64,000 nucleotides of DNA, taken from NCBI GenBank assembly GCA_022885665.1, contig JAGQDJ010000008.1, positions 420,001 to 484,000 of the forward strand, read 5' to 3'. Under the pieces are notes generated by a model. It saw only the letters and a program-made list of their open reading frames with translations, was not told the origin of the DNA and did not search any database. The position numbers and the translations under genes were made by a program. Positions 26,201 through 49,574 of the stretch are shown here, in pieces. This stretch comes from Triops longicaudatus (Eukaryota > Arthropoda > Branchiopoda > Notostraca > Triopsidae). Positions within the stretch are counted from its first letter, which is position 1; every line of letters starts with the position of its first letter.

Positions 26201-26658
26201 CAGTCAGTACAACGCAGGGCAACACTTTGGATAGGGATCAGTTGTACTCGACTTTGTGGTAATGAAGAGTATACGTTCTCTTTCAAATATTCCCACGCTG
26301 TTTGTACGAGTTCGTCGTCCCACATTTGCACGGCGAAACGCACCTCAAATTCTTTGGTTATGCTATTCCACTTCCGGATTGCAGAAAAGGGATCAAGCTC
26401 ACAAAAAGGCGACATGTAGTAGGTCTTGATGTTAACATTTGATTCGTCACGATTTCTAAGGCTTTCCCGAATTTCGATTCGCCGTGTACCGTAATCAATC
26501 TGGTATAGAGGTGCAGGTGAAAGCTCAATAGCCTGCCACGGATTGCTTCCGACATTACTTTTCACACACGTTACGCAGAAACTAGCACTCAGTAAGAATA
26601 TTGCAGTTGTGAGTTTTTTTACACGCTGTGTTCGCATTTCTGCGTTATTGAGAAGCAT
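23208..26658 (-). CDS. Predicted secreted protein with LDLR-type YWTD repeats
   Basis: Six exons (26658-25309, 24854-24523, 24404-24239, 24156-23912, 23845-23611, 23552-23208) give 890 aa. A hydrophobic segment LTTAIFLLSASFCVTCV near the N-terminus is a signal peptide; the methionine at MRTQRVKK, seven codons inside, is an alternative start. Residues about 30-450 form a domain I do not recognise, with conserved-looking Cys in RCTDCKGFG and several N-glycosylation sequons. A short coiled coil (QEIEQLKLRITEMERK) follows. The C-terminal half contains YWTD beta-propeller blades, seen in LDMSFDWITRNLYIL, LGGYLFWSTKASIIRRSWLNG and LTIDHETGTLYIVDS. The last exon ends in a Cys-rich stretch (NPCSRNETEECILF to GEHACY). 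No transmembrane helix is seen, so secretion is likely. Function is unknown; an extracellular binding role is inferred. Confidence 0.75.
24943..25098. mobile_element. hAT-type MITE, 156 bp, in intron 1 of YWTD gene
   Basis: Begins CAGGGCCGGATTA and ends TAATCCGGCCCTG, perfectly complementary termini. It is flanked by the 8-bp duplication CAAATAGA (24935-24942 and 25099-25106). The inner part has a second repeated motif, GCCTAGGGGCCCGT, in two places. Non-coding and non-autonomous. It lies in the 454-base intron 24855-25308. Confidence 0.92.
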
Positions 26659-27392
26659 GTCGAGCACGGGCAAACACGACAGTGTTCAGATGCTAGCTAA
26701 GTACATTGCACTTTAACCGAAAATAAGAAACTTAGACGATCAAAATGTAGGCAAACATTCTTTTTTTTTCAGTTTTTCCTTTTGAACGCTGTTAGATTAT
26801 GTTTCAGGACTGCAAGAACTTCATCACCTCAAAAAAGTTAAGCGAGGTCGCAGTAGATAACCCGTGACGTAATATAAATTCGCTGCTGCTAACGAGACGG
26901 TTTTAAAATTTACCCTTACTGTTGGTGATTAGAGCATTAGGGATAATTTACGGTGGCTTTTTATGTGGGTATCCGAGTTTTGGAATCCGGGCTGGCTGTT
27001 CTCAACCCGAACCCTACGAGCATGACAACAGATTTGAACTTAGCGTCAATTTAGCCTTGCCGCCGCTAGGTGGATACGCAATGCTTGCGTTTCTTTTGAG
27101 AGGCAAACATCAGCATGGCTATGGGACCAAGGATCCCAGCCGATTGTATGTCGCGTTAAAATAATACAACCCGTTTATTCTTTAACCATAATTTGTAAGC
27201 CATGACGCCCTCTAAATGTAGAAGTGTTGTGATTCAACTCATTAAAAGACAATTTTGTGACCTGGGACGCTAAAGTTCGTTGTACCAGGTCGGAGAACTC
27301 AACGGGAAAACAGTCCACAAAAACAAACCGTGAAGTAGGTGCATATATTCATTCAGATACTTAAATCCCTTTCTTCTTTTGATTACATTTAG

Positions 27393-28228
27393 TTCCTAAC
27401 AATCTTATGTTAGTTCTAGGATTTCAGTTTTCCGAAACGACAAGAGCTATTCTAATTGGTACTGTACCCGAAGTTTATGCAAAGTGTTTGGCTTGGTATC
27501 CAGTTCCTGATCCCGAAGGTCTGGTGGCAATTAGTCAAGCATGTGGCCAAATCTTGTTGACAGCTTACCAGGTGCAAGTGACCCAGAACCTGGGTGGACA
27601 CGAATACCGTAAGTTGTTGAATTTATTGATAATTTTTTTAAGCCAATGGCTTCTGACTCACGTTTGTGAGTGAAAACTTTCGTTTTCTTTAGGAACTCAT
27701 GGAGAGTTTGTAGAAAGATCGAGCAGAGGCTGAATTTTTCTATAGCCAGCGTTCTTCACAGTTGAGTGTAGGCCTGTTGACCTCAATATGGGATCAATCC
27801 GTTGCCAAACGCCTAGTAACTTGCGTAGTAGCTTCCTTAAGAGCGCATGGTAAGATTCCTTAATTGATATCAGTTCTCGAAAATATTTTAATTTCCATTT
27901 CAAAAACTTGTTATAGAAATTTCTCGTATTTTCTTATGTCTTTGGATTTCTTTGTTTGCTGGTATTTGATAGAGTATGGTATTAAAATTTTATGTACACA
28001 TATGCATTTATTAGGGCTGGAAGAACAGTTATCAATTTTTGTTCCTACTATTTAACTTTTAGTATTTTAATGTTATAGTATATGTGCTAATAATATTTTT
28101 TGTGTGTTTCGATTTATCAAGGTTCATCCAAATGTCACGTGGAAGTGGAACGAGAGGACACAACAGCCGTGGAATTCTACGTGAAATTAGGCTTCATGGA
28201 AATAAAAAGGGAAGTGGGCATTCCTTAA
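27393..28228 (+). CDS. GNAT-like protein resembling O-GlcNAcase C-terminal domain (partial model)
   Basis: The last two exons join cleanly: 27714-27849 and 28122-28228. They encode a peptide containing DQSVAKRLVTCVVASLRAHG, EREDTTAVEFYVKLGF and EIKREVGIP-stop. This follows the pattern of the C-terminal acetyltransferase-like domain of animal O-GlcNAcase ([20 protein letters not shown] and EFYSKLGCFEI in the human protein, from memory). An upstream exon ending at 27571 encodes ILIGTVPEVYAKCLAWYPV, compatible with the GTV...KC..W part of the same domain, and joins in phase 0; its start is uncertain. The room between this gene and the divergent YWTD gene (26658) is under 1 kb, too little for the glycoside-hydrolase part of O-GlcNAcase. 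It is therefore either a stand-alone GNAT protein or a truncated copy. Exon boundaries before 27714 are tentative. Confidence 0.5.
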
Positions 28229-28807
28229 GACTCAAAATCCTATTTTGAGCGTGTCGTCTAATGTCCTGCTGTAATTAATTCACCCTGTTTCATACAGTGG
28301 CCGAAACCATTCGGTTCATTCATTTTGGAAAACTACGTTTTGTCGTAGGTTCCAGTCTGTTATTCTTCCATATTCGCTTCTTGTAAACGGCTGCTGTGTC
28401 GAACGACTAAGTCTTATTTTCACACATTTGAACCCGAATTGCTGTGCGAAATATACTGATTTAATTAGAATACTGTTTCCTTTCTTAGCTTCACTAACTT
28501 CAACTCTTGCCTATGAGATGTGTATTAGTGTTGTGAATTTATTTTTATTTTTATTATTATTTTGTTCATTTTGAGTTCATAAGTTCAATATCAATTTCCA
28601 GACAACATTCAAGGAGATTCCTCATACTTTGTGTGCGATAAGATTCTTGTAATTCTAAATTCATCAATTGGAATAACTTGAAACTTTTCTGTATGTCATA
28701 ATATATTGCAATTTGCCTGAAACTTAAATGTTGACTATAGTATTTTATTGTGAACCTGCAAGACAGGATTGTATAAATAATTAAAGAATAGTACTCAATA
28801 TCATCTA
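28229..28807. other. Intergenic
   Basis: AT-rich sequence between the GNAT-like gene and SINE copy 2. No supported feature. Confidence 0.5.
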
Positions 28808-29240
28808 TGACAAGTTGCATAGGTAACAAATAAGAAGTCTGCTTTGTATTTATTGACAAGTTGCTAAAATTTATCTTTGTTGAAATAAGCATTATGGCTG
28901 AGCGGTCTAAGTCCTGGATTTCTGATCGTGAGATCGCGGGTTCGATTCCCCGTGTATGAGGTTTGGTTTTTCCGATGAAAAGACTGTCAACGCCCTGTCC
29001 TGCCTCCTTTGGTACCTGGTATATCCCATTACAATGGGATTACCAAGAGTACCACGGGAAACGGCATGGGAAGCAGGAGAGCGGATAGGAAAGGGTGAAC
29101 GAGACCTCGGAAAGCATGATGCTGGCATCGTGCATCGCACTTTTTCCCATGTTATTCCTTATGGGATTTAAAAAATTTTGGCTCCTGAGACGCCCTCGGG
29201 GCATAATTTCATATTCAAGCTCACTTTTCTCGCTTATTTG
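28808..29240 (+). mobile_element. tRNA-derived SINE, copy 2
   Basis: Head with A-box-like TATGGCTGAGCGGTCTAAG (about 28893) and B-box GGTTCGATTCC (28939-28949), tRNA-Leu-like. It is less degenerate than copy 1 and contains a longer central body. The same 20-base block as in copy 1 stands at 28808-28827, 85 bases before the head versus 68 in copy 1. It lies between the GNAT-like gene and the 3' end of the PH-actin gene. No clear flanking duplication was found by eye. Confidence 0.87.
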
Positions 29241-29803
29241 AAGGGCTAGCACAATAATTCTTACAGATTCGGAATCCTCTCGTTGAGGAGAACAATTTGC
29301 GTTCCTTAATTTCCAAATTGCAGACATGTCGGTTAATTAGGTTAATTCGGAATTACCGATCATTGTAATTCCAGTAAAATTAATAAATACTGTAACAATT
29401 GTTTCAGTACAACAAACCGAGCTTGTTGGCAAAAAATAAAAGTGCTACCTATTAGTAAAAGTACTACTTATTAATAAAAGTAAAAAAATCGTGGTGCTTT
29501 TTCCACGCATCCCAATACACAAATAATTAGATTATGCTGCAACCTTAAAATATTTTTGAAAGTTCTAACGACCTCATAGCCAAAATCTTTTTATACATCT
29601 CGACTGGTATGCAATAAAGTATTACACGATGAAAGAAGGTATATAATAATAACGCAAAAATGTTTGCATAAATGTTGTATATCACGTTTTGATTCGTTTT
29701 AACAAAAAGCACACAATCTTACATTCTGAGACATAATATAACAAGAGGCAATAAGACCACTGTAGTCAAGGGAATGGAAATCATACACATTAACGTGGAT
29801 TAA
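29241..29803. other. 3' flank of PH-actin gene
   Basis: AT-rich, about 560 bases, presumably containing the 3' UTR of the minus-strand gene. A tandem-like pair of short repeats (AGTGCTACCTATTAGTAAA and AGTACTACTTATTAATAAA) occurs at about 29440-29480. Confidence 0.45.
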
Positions 29804-41642
<11,839 letters not shown>

Positions 41643-42522
41643 AATTACCAGGGCCATTTTATTGTCAGCAGTACTGCACTACGATTTTCTGAAACGAACG
41701 GAAATCATCAGTTGCGGGTACCGTTATACGGCCTACAGGACTCAGATTTTTCTCTATGCATGTCCCCGTATGCATGTCACCGCTTGCTAATTAATTATAT
41801 GAAAAAGTCTGGGCAAGGGCGGAAGTTGTAAGCTGAAAGCTAATCTTAACGAAGGAAATGATCCATCGTTGATACGTTTGCAAGCAAACTCTCTTCTTTA
41901 GGCACGACGGTTTGACGCTAGTAAAGCTTAATCAGTCACGCTTCGTCGGAAGCTGATTAACGGAATCTTTGCATGCAAATCTACGATGTAACGTGACAGA
42001 GGACACGGACAAAGAAGAAGCCGAAAACTCTCGGAAACAAAGGGACAACCGCAAGCTTTTAAATTTTCGTGTGGTCCCTTCCAGTATTCAAGAAAATTAA
42101 TATTTTGAGCCAAATACTCCTTTTTTTAATAAATTAGTACTGATAGAATATTGACATTCGCTTCTAGTAAGAACTTTCATATTTCGTCCATAAACTATGC
42201 CTGCTTATTAAAAAAAATGTAAGCTTTGTAAATCTCTTAAATGGTAGGTCGTTGTACTAAGTTCCGTTTAACCTTGTAATTTCACCGATCATCACAGGCT
42301 CGACACCGGTTATTAATTGCTCAGCAGTCCCGAATATTCAGTCGTTCATGTGGAACAGAGAGAATAACTCAGTGTTTAAAATCCATTACAATCCAAAGTG
42401 GCTTCGTCAGCCGAGCAAATGACGTGAAGCCTGACTGAACCGGCCGTCTCTTATCAAATATCCCATTTCCCTTTTAAACAAATGTTTCGTTTGTAATACA
42501 GAATGACGTACCATAACTTAAA

Positions 42523-42678
42523 CGGTAGAATCTCGTTATAACGAACCCACTGGGAAAAATTGACAGAAATTCGTTATACCAGACTGTTACACACATTTTC
42601 ATTCCTTCGAACCTTATCATTCTTCAGTTATATCCGAAAGTTCCTTATGAAAGGGTTCTTTATAACGAGATTCTACTG
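42523..42678. mobile_element. Pogo/Tigger-like MITE, about 156 bp
   Basis: The left end cGGTAGAATCTCGTTATAACG and the right end, read on the other strand as CAGTAGAATCTCGTTATAA, form inverted repeats of about 25 bases with few mismatches. The CAGTAGAATCTCG type of terminus is known for Tc1/pogo-related elements. The expected TA duplication is not intact, so the copy is old or my ends are off by a base or two. No coding capacity. Confidence 0.7.
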
Positions 42679-45600
42679 TTTCAGCAAACATTTTAATTTA
42701 ATTATCAAATGTTTGACAACAATTTCGTAGTTGAGAATCAGAGTTACAAGCTTTCAAGCTCTAAAGAACCAAACAAATAAATAAATAAATCTTAGATAAA
42801 GATTTTAGACGATGCATGTCATTAATTGCATGAGTTTGGGTCGGCGGCCCTTCGCACTAAACCTACCCAAAATCCTAATGGCAAGTGCGTTTTCTGTAGG
42901 GGCCTGGGAAGTGACACGAATGCGTGGGAACTGAGAATTAGGTAATACGTTAGCCACCTAGTAGCTGGACGTCAAACTCCGTTAGTAACCGAAATATGTG
43001 TGCTACACGCTTTACGGACAATTGGAGTATGTCTAACACAGTCGGACACTCCACTTACTTGCGGTTTCTAGCTTGTGGTCCTTTCCTCGTATCTGGACAT
43101 CCAGTTATCACTAATGTAGCTCGTCAGTCCGCATTGTCTTCCTTCCACGCGTTGGCATATATTCAAAAAGCGACTGCGCAAGATGAAAACACGCTATGCA
43201 CGTCTGGCTCTGAAATTTTATCGCACCATCACGAGAGGGGGTCGCACATATTTTGCGAAAAATTTGTTACAACCGAACCAATAAGTCACGCATTCCTATT
43301 CGGTGACACCTCCATTTTTTTAGATTTTATTTCCTTATTTTGTTACAGTTGCTATAGCTTTTCTTATTATCCGTTAAATAGTTTTTCCGGTAAAGTTGCT
43401 GAATAAGCTCAGCAGTAAATTTCACTGGTTCATATGTTCGTTAGTGTTTCACTGAAAGTTTCAGAATCCACAGGTCAATTTTAAAAGCTAAAAGATCACA
43501 AGTTTCATGAACGCTTCTTATTAGTGACTGAGGTCTTCAGTACATCACGAAGACAACGTGGAAATAATGTGCGTCTAAAAGGCAAAATGTTCTAGTCCAG
43601 AGCGAATCTCTCATGGGGTCAAAAGCCAGTCATGGAGGTGACTACACTTCCAGTTTGGGAAAGAGTGGTAGATTTTTATCCAATTTGCTCGAGTTCATTG
43701 GCGTGGAATCCACTTTTTTTGCTCATCGCCGAATCACAAAACATTAACTTTTACGAGGCAAAACTTGCAGAGCGTCACCTTTAATTTTGTCGGCGTAATG
43801 CATCAATACCCAATCACCCATTACCAGCTACGCTTCACAACTTTTCCTACCATCCCCAACAATGATTCCTGAACACTTCGGACACTAAACTGAGAAACTA
43901 TATACATTTAAGCCATCACTTTATTGCCAACTGCCATTTGGCACCACGGATGGGTATATGGCATGTTTGCCACGTTGTAGACACTTTAAGAAGGGTTACC
44001 GATGTTGGTCTCCCAAGCCACACCGCGCCGAGCCTAGCGGCAGGACAGGCGGTTAGCGGGCAAATGTCGCTTCCGAACACTCGGACGCCACTAGACACGC
44101 AAAACGGGGTTTCTTCCGTTTCTCCTCGGAGCGTTTTCGGATTCTTTCAGAGCAAACTTCCTGCCTGTTGGACTCGTATTGTTCGGTAACGGGCTGGGTA
44201 ATTACGGGCACACACACGATGACCATAAGGCTTGTTAAACTGTCTGGTATAGCTCACGAAGACTTGTATAAGGATAAAAGTTTCACGTTTTAATGAAGAG
44301 GTTTGTATAGTATAAGCTTGCAAGAAGCTTTAAGACGAGCACAAGGTGGTAAATAGATGCCTTACTTGTCGAGCTCGCGAGCTCTTAGATGCTTCTGAGC
44401 TGCTTTTGTTTCGTCTTGTGAGCGGCAAGAGTGCGGAGACAACGTCAAGCCGTAACCGAAGGAGCGTGACGGGAACCGGCTTGGCTTGCTGCGTTCAGTG
44501 CGCTTCACAAAAGCGAATGCTTTGCAGCTATCATTTATGGGCTACACGGCACACGGGTAATGAAAAGCAATCCTTAACGCCAGTCACGATAAAAACATGC
44601 CGTAACGCTGAGCTGTAAGGCAGATGATCAGTTCTAGACTTTTCCATAGCCTGTAGCAGTCTGCAAACCGATAGCAGTCAATGCCGTTGTCTTTTTTACT
44701 TTAGCTTCCGTTTCATACTCCTCGGTGACCACTAGTTCCAAGTTCCCGTAATCATGGTTACAGCAGGATATATCACCAATGCCTAAGGAACAAACAGGTC
44801 ATCGGAGTGGACGCCAAAAACAGCTTGCACGCCTTCTCATCACGAAAGCCCTAAGCCAAGTGTGCAATCACATGAGGCTTCCGTCAAGACAACAAACAAA
44901 AAATCCGAAACAAATCGACTTGACAATACGGCACCTAATTGATTTTTTCAAACAAATTTAGGCGTGCACTTCATGGGTTTAGCTCACGGTTATAGACATT
45001 GGTTTCTACCTTATTTTTTACATTTCAACAGCACAATACAATTGAACTTTTCAAACGGAAGGTTCCTTTTTCACTGTTCAATAGGTAACCTTAAAGGAGA
45101 TGACAAAAAGTTTATATTTTATCACAACTCAAAAGTTATAGCACACAACACAATTGGTCACGAAATTAAATATTTTTTTTTTATTTCGTCGATTCGGAAT
45201 TTCTGGAATATTTTCTCTTGAGTTTTGCAACACTTTTTGTTGTGAAAGACGGTGTTGTAGATGCAAAAAAGTGGCACGTCGGGAAAGGTAGTCATCAAGG
45301 CGACGAGACTGACAATGGAAGCAAGTATTAGATGTTAGCATACGTCACACACTTTTTTTTCATAAAAAAGTGTTTGATGGGTGTAGTTTCCTATTCTAAA
45401 GGTGTGGTTACTTCCATCCTCCGCGGAGTCTGAAGGGCTGTACAGCGTGACACGCAAGCAACTGAGACGATTTACGTGTAAAGATATACGAAGGACGACC
45501 GTGAACAAGCTTGGAATCCAGAAAAACTTTTCTTTTAATAAGAAGGATTTCCTACATGTTTGTTTTAATCAAATACACTAACACGACATTGTAATACTTT

Positions 45601-45960
45601 CTAAAGCCATAACTTCGTAGTGTGACCTTAACCTTGAAATTAGCCTACCAGAAGCCCTCTTATTCAGCACTTCCATTCATCCAGTAAAATTGATGAAATA
45701 TATAAATGAAAAATTGGCTAGTTCGAAAAAAAAATAAAACAATTGCATGCATAACAACAATAAATAAAGGTATATGTATCAATTATAAACACTCATCAAA
45801 GAGTAATTTATTTAATTGAATTATTGCCAATTTTCTAGACCAATTGTTGCGTAACTTATTACTGAAGGATGCAGTTTTTCCTCGAATGAGCAACAGAAAG
45901 CTGATTCGCAAAAGCCGCCTTGCCGAAATTATGACTCCATAAAGCGGTGACTGTTTAGAG

Positions 45961-46168
45961 CAGTGGTGCCCAAACTTTTTTCACCCGAGGGCCGCGCGCG
46001 ACATGATATAAAATCTCGCGGGCCTGAATGTTCCGGTATCGCCAGAATCATGCCGACGTCAAAAATGAAATTATGCAGTGACATACATGAGCGGTATAAA
46101 TCAACGGGCCGTATGAAGCACCTTCGCGGGCCGGATATGGCCCGCGGGCCGTAGTTTGGGCACCACTG
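45961..46168. mobile_element. hAT-type MITE, 208 bp
   Basis: The ends CAGTGGTGCCCAAACT and AGTTTGGGCACCACTG are perfect 16-bp inverted repeats. It is flanked by a perfect 8-bp duplication, GTTTAGAG (45953-45960 and 46169-46176). The interior is GC-rich near the ends (GGGCCG motifs) and non-coding. The intact duplication suggests a relatively recent insertion. Confidence 0.94.
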
Positions 46169-49104
46169 GTTTAGAGCGATGTGAATAAGAGGTTTTCTAG
46201 AACTGTTGGTAATTTTTCGATTTATAGAGTAGAGATGGGTCAGTTCAAACGCAGGTCTATCAGAGCGAAAATGATAGCTACTGAAATCTAGTTGCTTTAG
46301 GCCTTCAAACGTCAAAACGCACTAAATAACGCAAACTGCCTGTTAAAAAATGTAAGAAAGAAGTAGATTACTTATATAAAACATCCATTTAAACCAATTA
46401 TAATTTATCGTATAATTTTTCTCAGTGCTACTTTGTGTAGCTAACCAAAACTTCTACGAAACTTGTTGTAATTTAGTCACCGATTTTGTCAACCCCGATG
46501 ACAGAAACTGCTCATTTTTTATTAGTATTTATTTTTTATATTATTTCTTTATTTATTATTATTATTTCATTTTTTTTTTTTTTTTTTTTTGCTATTGAAG
46601 CACTTAGTCAAAATTGTGAGATTTTCCGATAACAGTGTTAAAGAAGTACAAAAACGCGATTTGCTTTCGTTTATTTTTCTGCCCTGGAGATTTTAAAGGA
46701 TTTCTTAATTCACTTAACATGTGTATCCGTCTTTTTTTATGTCCTCCGGTACCGACCGGTTCTCGCAATCCGAGTCCTGCTAAAAAGGATAAGTCACAGC
46801 GAAACTAACACAGTTTATAGCATCATCTGACCCATTTTAAGCTCTACACAGCTTGCCTCATAGGTACTAAAACGCGAAAACACTACGGGCATTCCGACAA
46901 TAAATTTGCGCGTTTCCAACAATAAACTAGTAACGTACGAGATTTGCCCCTATCGTTCTGTATCATGGAACCGATAAAAGTCAGATCCAAATGTGGGTGT
47001 GATTGGCGACCTTGCTCAGAAAGGCATTGAATCAGAAACTATCTACAAGCCCAGCTTAAGGCGTGCCTGCTCCAAAATCGGAAGCAGAAACTTATACGGC
47101 CATGGCACGGTGACCTGAAAAATGAAAAAACACAAGAAAAATAACCATCACGACAGTAGTGTCCTATCTATCCTCATCGAATCCTCGCCTTTCCGGGCTT
47201 TCCAAAGCGAAATCTCTTCAAAATGGTTCCTTGGCAAAATCCGAGCCGTAACAAATGGCTTTTCCCCCACTTTTAGTGATTTCAGTCTTACTCTATTAGT
47301 GATTTAAACGATACGTGTTAATTTCCCACGAAAGGAACACATCCTCTATATGACGATGACCCATTTTTGATCCAAATGCGTCAATGTTGCTTTAAAAATA
47401 AATAAAAATTAAATAAATACCTTGTAAAAAATAGGATCACTTTTCCTTTCCTTTGCCGAAATATCCGCATTATCATTTTCGGTCTCCCAATTTTTTTCAA
47501 ATTTCTCCATACTTCTTCTTGCTTTGAAGTTTCGACCATACGTTTTGCATTTCTCTTTCTCATTTTGCTTATTCACGGTAGAACTCCGACTTTGTCAGCC
47601 GGTCGGGATCGGAGGGTAGATCCGAAGTTGAACGCTTAGCAAAATCATACCCACGTGTGCAGTATTTACCAAATTCATTAGAGCCATCTATCGACGCCGT
47701 CGGAACTACAAATTCGCCATTGGACGCTAACAAACTGCAAGCCTTTGACCAACAAAGAAACGCATAGGGAACAAAGGGACTCTCAGCAGAGCCTAATGGC
47801 ACCTTCCAGTGTTTTGGCGTCTAATGGAAGATTTCGCACTTTCTCACCGCCAGGGGCGTAAAGGCTCTATAGTGCGTTAGGAATATTTCAGAGAATTTCC
47901 TTTGTAACTCGTTCTTGCTGGTACTTATCCAGGGGGCAAAAATGCCCTAGTGCTTCCGATATCGAAACATTCGATCTATTTTCTTGTACTATTTTAACCA
48001 TGCTAGAATGTTAATTTAAAAATAATAAAAATGAAATAGCTTTAGGGCGAATTCCCCGCGTTGACGGAAAGCTTCCGGTGCTGCCACTCCATTAGGTCGC
48101 CAAACTTTTCTAAACAATCGGATTTTTAACTCTATCGACGTAATGTCCATGTGGTTTGGCCCAGAGGCCGAGAAACTTCCGTTAGTCGATCACTTCGGTC
48201 CAGAAATGTCCGTTTGCAATTACCCCACCAGTCCTCAAACCAACGGTAAAACGTGTACAAGTTCCAGTGTAGCGATATTCATTAAAGTCAACAACATATT
48301 ACAATAGTGTCCGCTTTCTTCCCACGGCCAAAAACAAGTCAACACTAAAGGGAATTTTACAACTGCGAAAAAGGGGCGAGGCAGGGATTTTTATGTGCTT
48401 CCTTTCTTTTTACGACTAGTTGATTAATAAGCTGAGATTAACTGGGGATCAAAGTTTTGATACACACGACTAAAGAAAGGATTGCGTTAGCGGAGCATGA
48501 CGACCGGAGCAAAAAGTACCCAAAACTGCAAAAAAAAAACTCAACATAAAAAATTTAGACATAAAATAATTCCATAAAAATTCGAACAATTTCAGGAGGT
48601 AAGCAAACCTGAGTTAACGCAAAAATCAACCAGAAAAACTTTATCATCATTTTTGTAAAAAACTCAACATAAAACCAGATTTGTTTAACGCCGGATGGAG
48701 CCTGGATGTCTGAATAACGAAGTTTCCTTTACTTTGCATACTTCCAACTGAAAATCTTGGTCCCTCGACTGGGTCGAAACTTAAATCCGAAAAGTCTGCT
48801 CTGCCATGACAGCCAAAATAAAGAGTCTAAAAGTAGCTTTTGGATGAAAGGAGGAAAACTTTTTGATGAAAGCCACAAAACGTGAGGTGAGCGACAGTAA
48901 GCGACAGACGAGTGTGTCAGGGACGGATCAAGAGCTCAAAAAGCGGTGGAAAAATTGTGCGGCCTAGAAAAACTGCAAAAAGGCAACAAAGCATACGCTC
49001 TCCGTCCGAGCCAAAAATGTCCCAAAATTGGATTTAAGCGACTCAACGCCGACAAAAGCCGTGGAAACAAAATTTCCTTCTCCTCACAAAAGGTGTAAAT
49101 TCTT

Positions 49105-49574
49105 TTAAAATCCCAGCACAGCTAATAATGCTTTAATGACGTAGTAGCCTGCCAAAAGCCAAGCTACCCAGAACAAGGCTTGGTTTAGCCACTGAAAATC
49201 TCTTTCTACGCGCTTTTCGCTGTCCGAATGGGCTGGTAAAGGTTTAGTTAGCGTTTTGTCAGCCGTGTGTAAGCTAACCCAAGCTTGTAAATGTTTCCCG
49301 TAATACAATTTCTGAAGTTGGCTGACATGGCATCTCAAAAGCGCTCGTTTTTGGAACTCGGCCGGGCAAAGTCGCTTGCGCTGCGTGTGCAGCAAGTGAT
49401 TGACAGTCCTGCTGGACCGACTTTGCCAAGCTGAGAGAATTACTTGGGCACCAGACCTCGGGGCTGAGGATACATACGAGCAAAGGCGACGGCTCCATCC
49501 GGCGTATCGAATTGGGGGTGGTGAGCTTGTAAAGGGGCGGGTCCGTGACGGGAACTGTGAGCACTGCGAGACCT
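49105..49574 (-). CDS. Candidate alternative kinesin C-terminus with transmembrane tail
   Basis: A frame open from 49574 to the stop at 49105 overlaps the last kinesin exon in a different frame and has no ATG of its own. A GTATGT donor at 49477 and a CTCTCAG acceptor ending at 49431 would define a 47-base intron. That splice joins the kinesin exon (to 49478) in phase to 49430-49105 and replaces the usual MYPQPRGLVPK end. The resulting product would be 880 aa. The alternative 108-residue tail is basic in its first half (QRKRLCPAEFQKRALLR) and ends with a hydrophobic helix, ALFWVAWLLAGYYVIKALLA, just before the stop, as in tail-anchored proteins. It may instead be a fortuitous frame in the 3' UTR; transcript data would decide. 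Confidence 0.35.

Larger units (their letters stand above)
41643..49104. other. 7.5-kb stretch without a supported gene
   Basis: Contains a pogo/Tigger-like MITE (42523-42678), a hAT-type MITE (45961-46168), a poly-T tract at about 46570-46592 and a somewhat GC-richer segment at 43.9-44.6 kb that could be a promoter or untranslated exon of the PH-actin gene. Open frames here (longest about 136 codons at 42996-43406) look random: no family resemblance and no splice partners. Confidence 0.5.

Noticed and set aside
26922..27164. 80-codon plus-strand frame upstream of the GNAT-like gene
   Set aside because: Could hold a first exon, but its peptide does not resemble the GNAT domain and no phase-consistent junction to 27.4 kb was found.
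42996..43406. 136-codon plus-strand frame
   Set aside because: Random-looking composition, no partner exons, no recognised domain.
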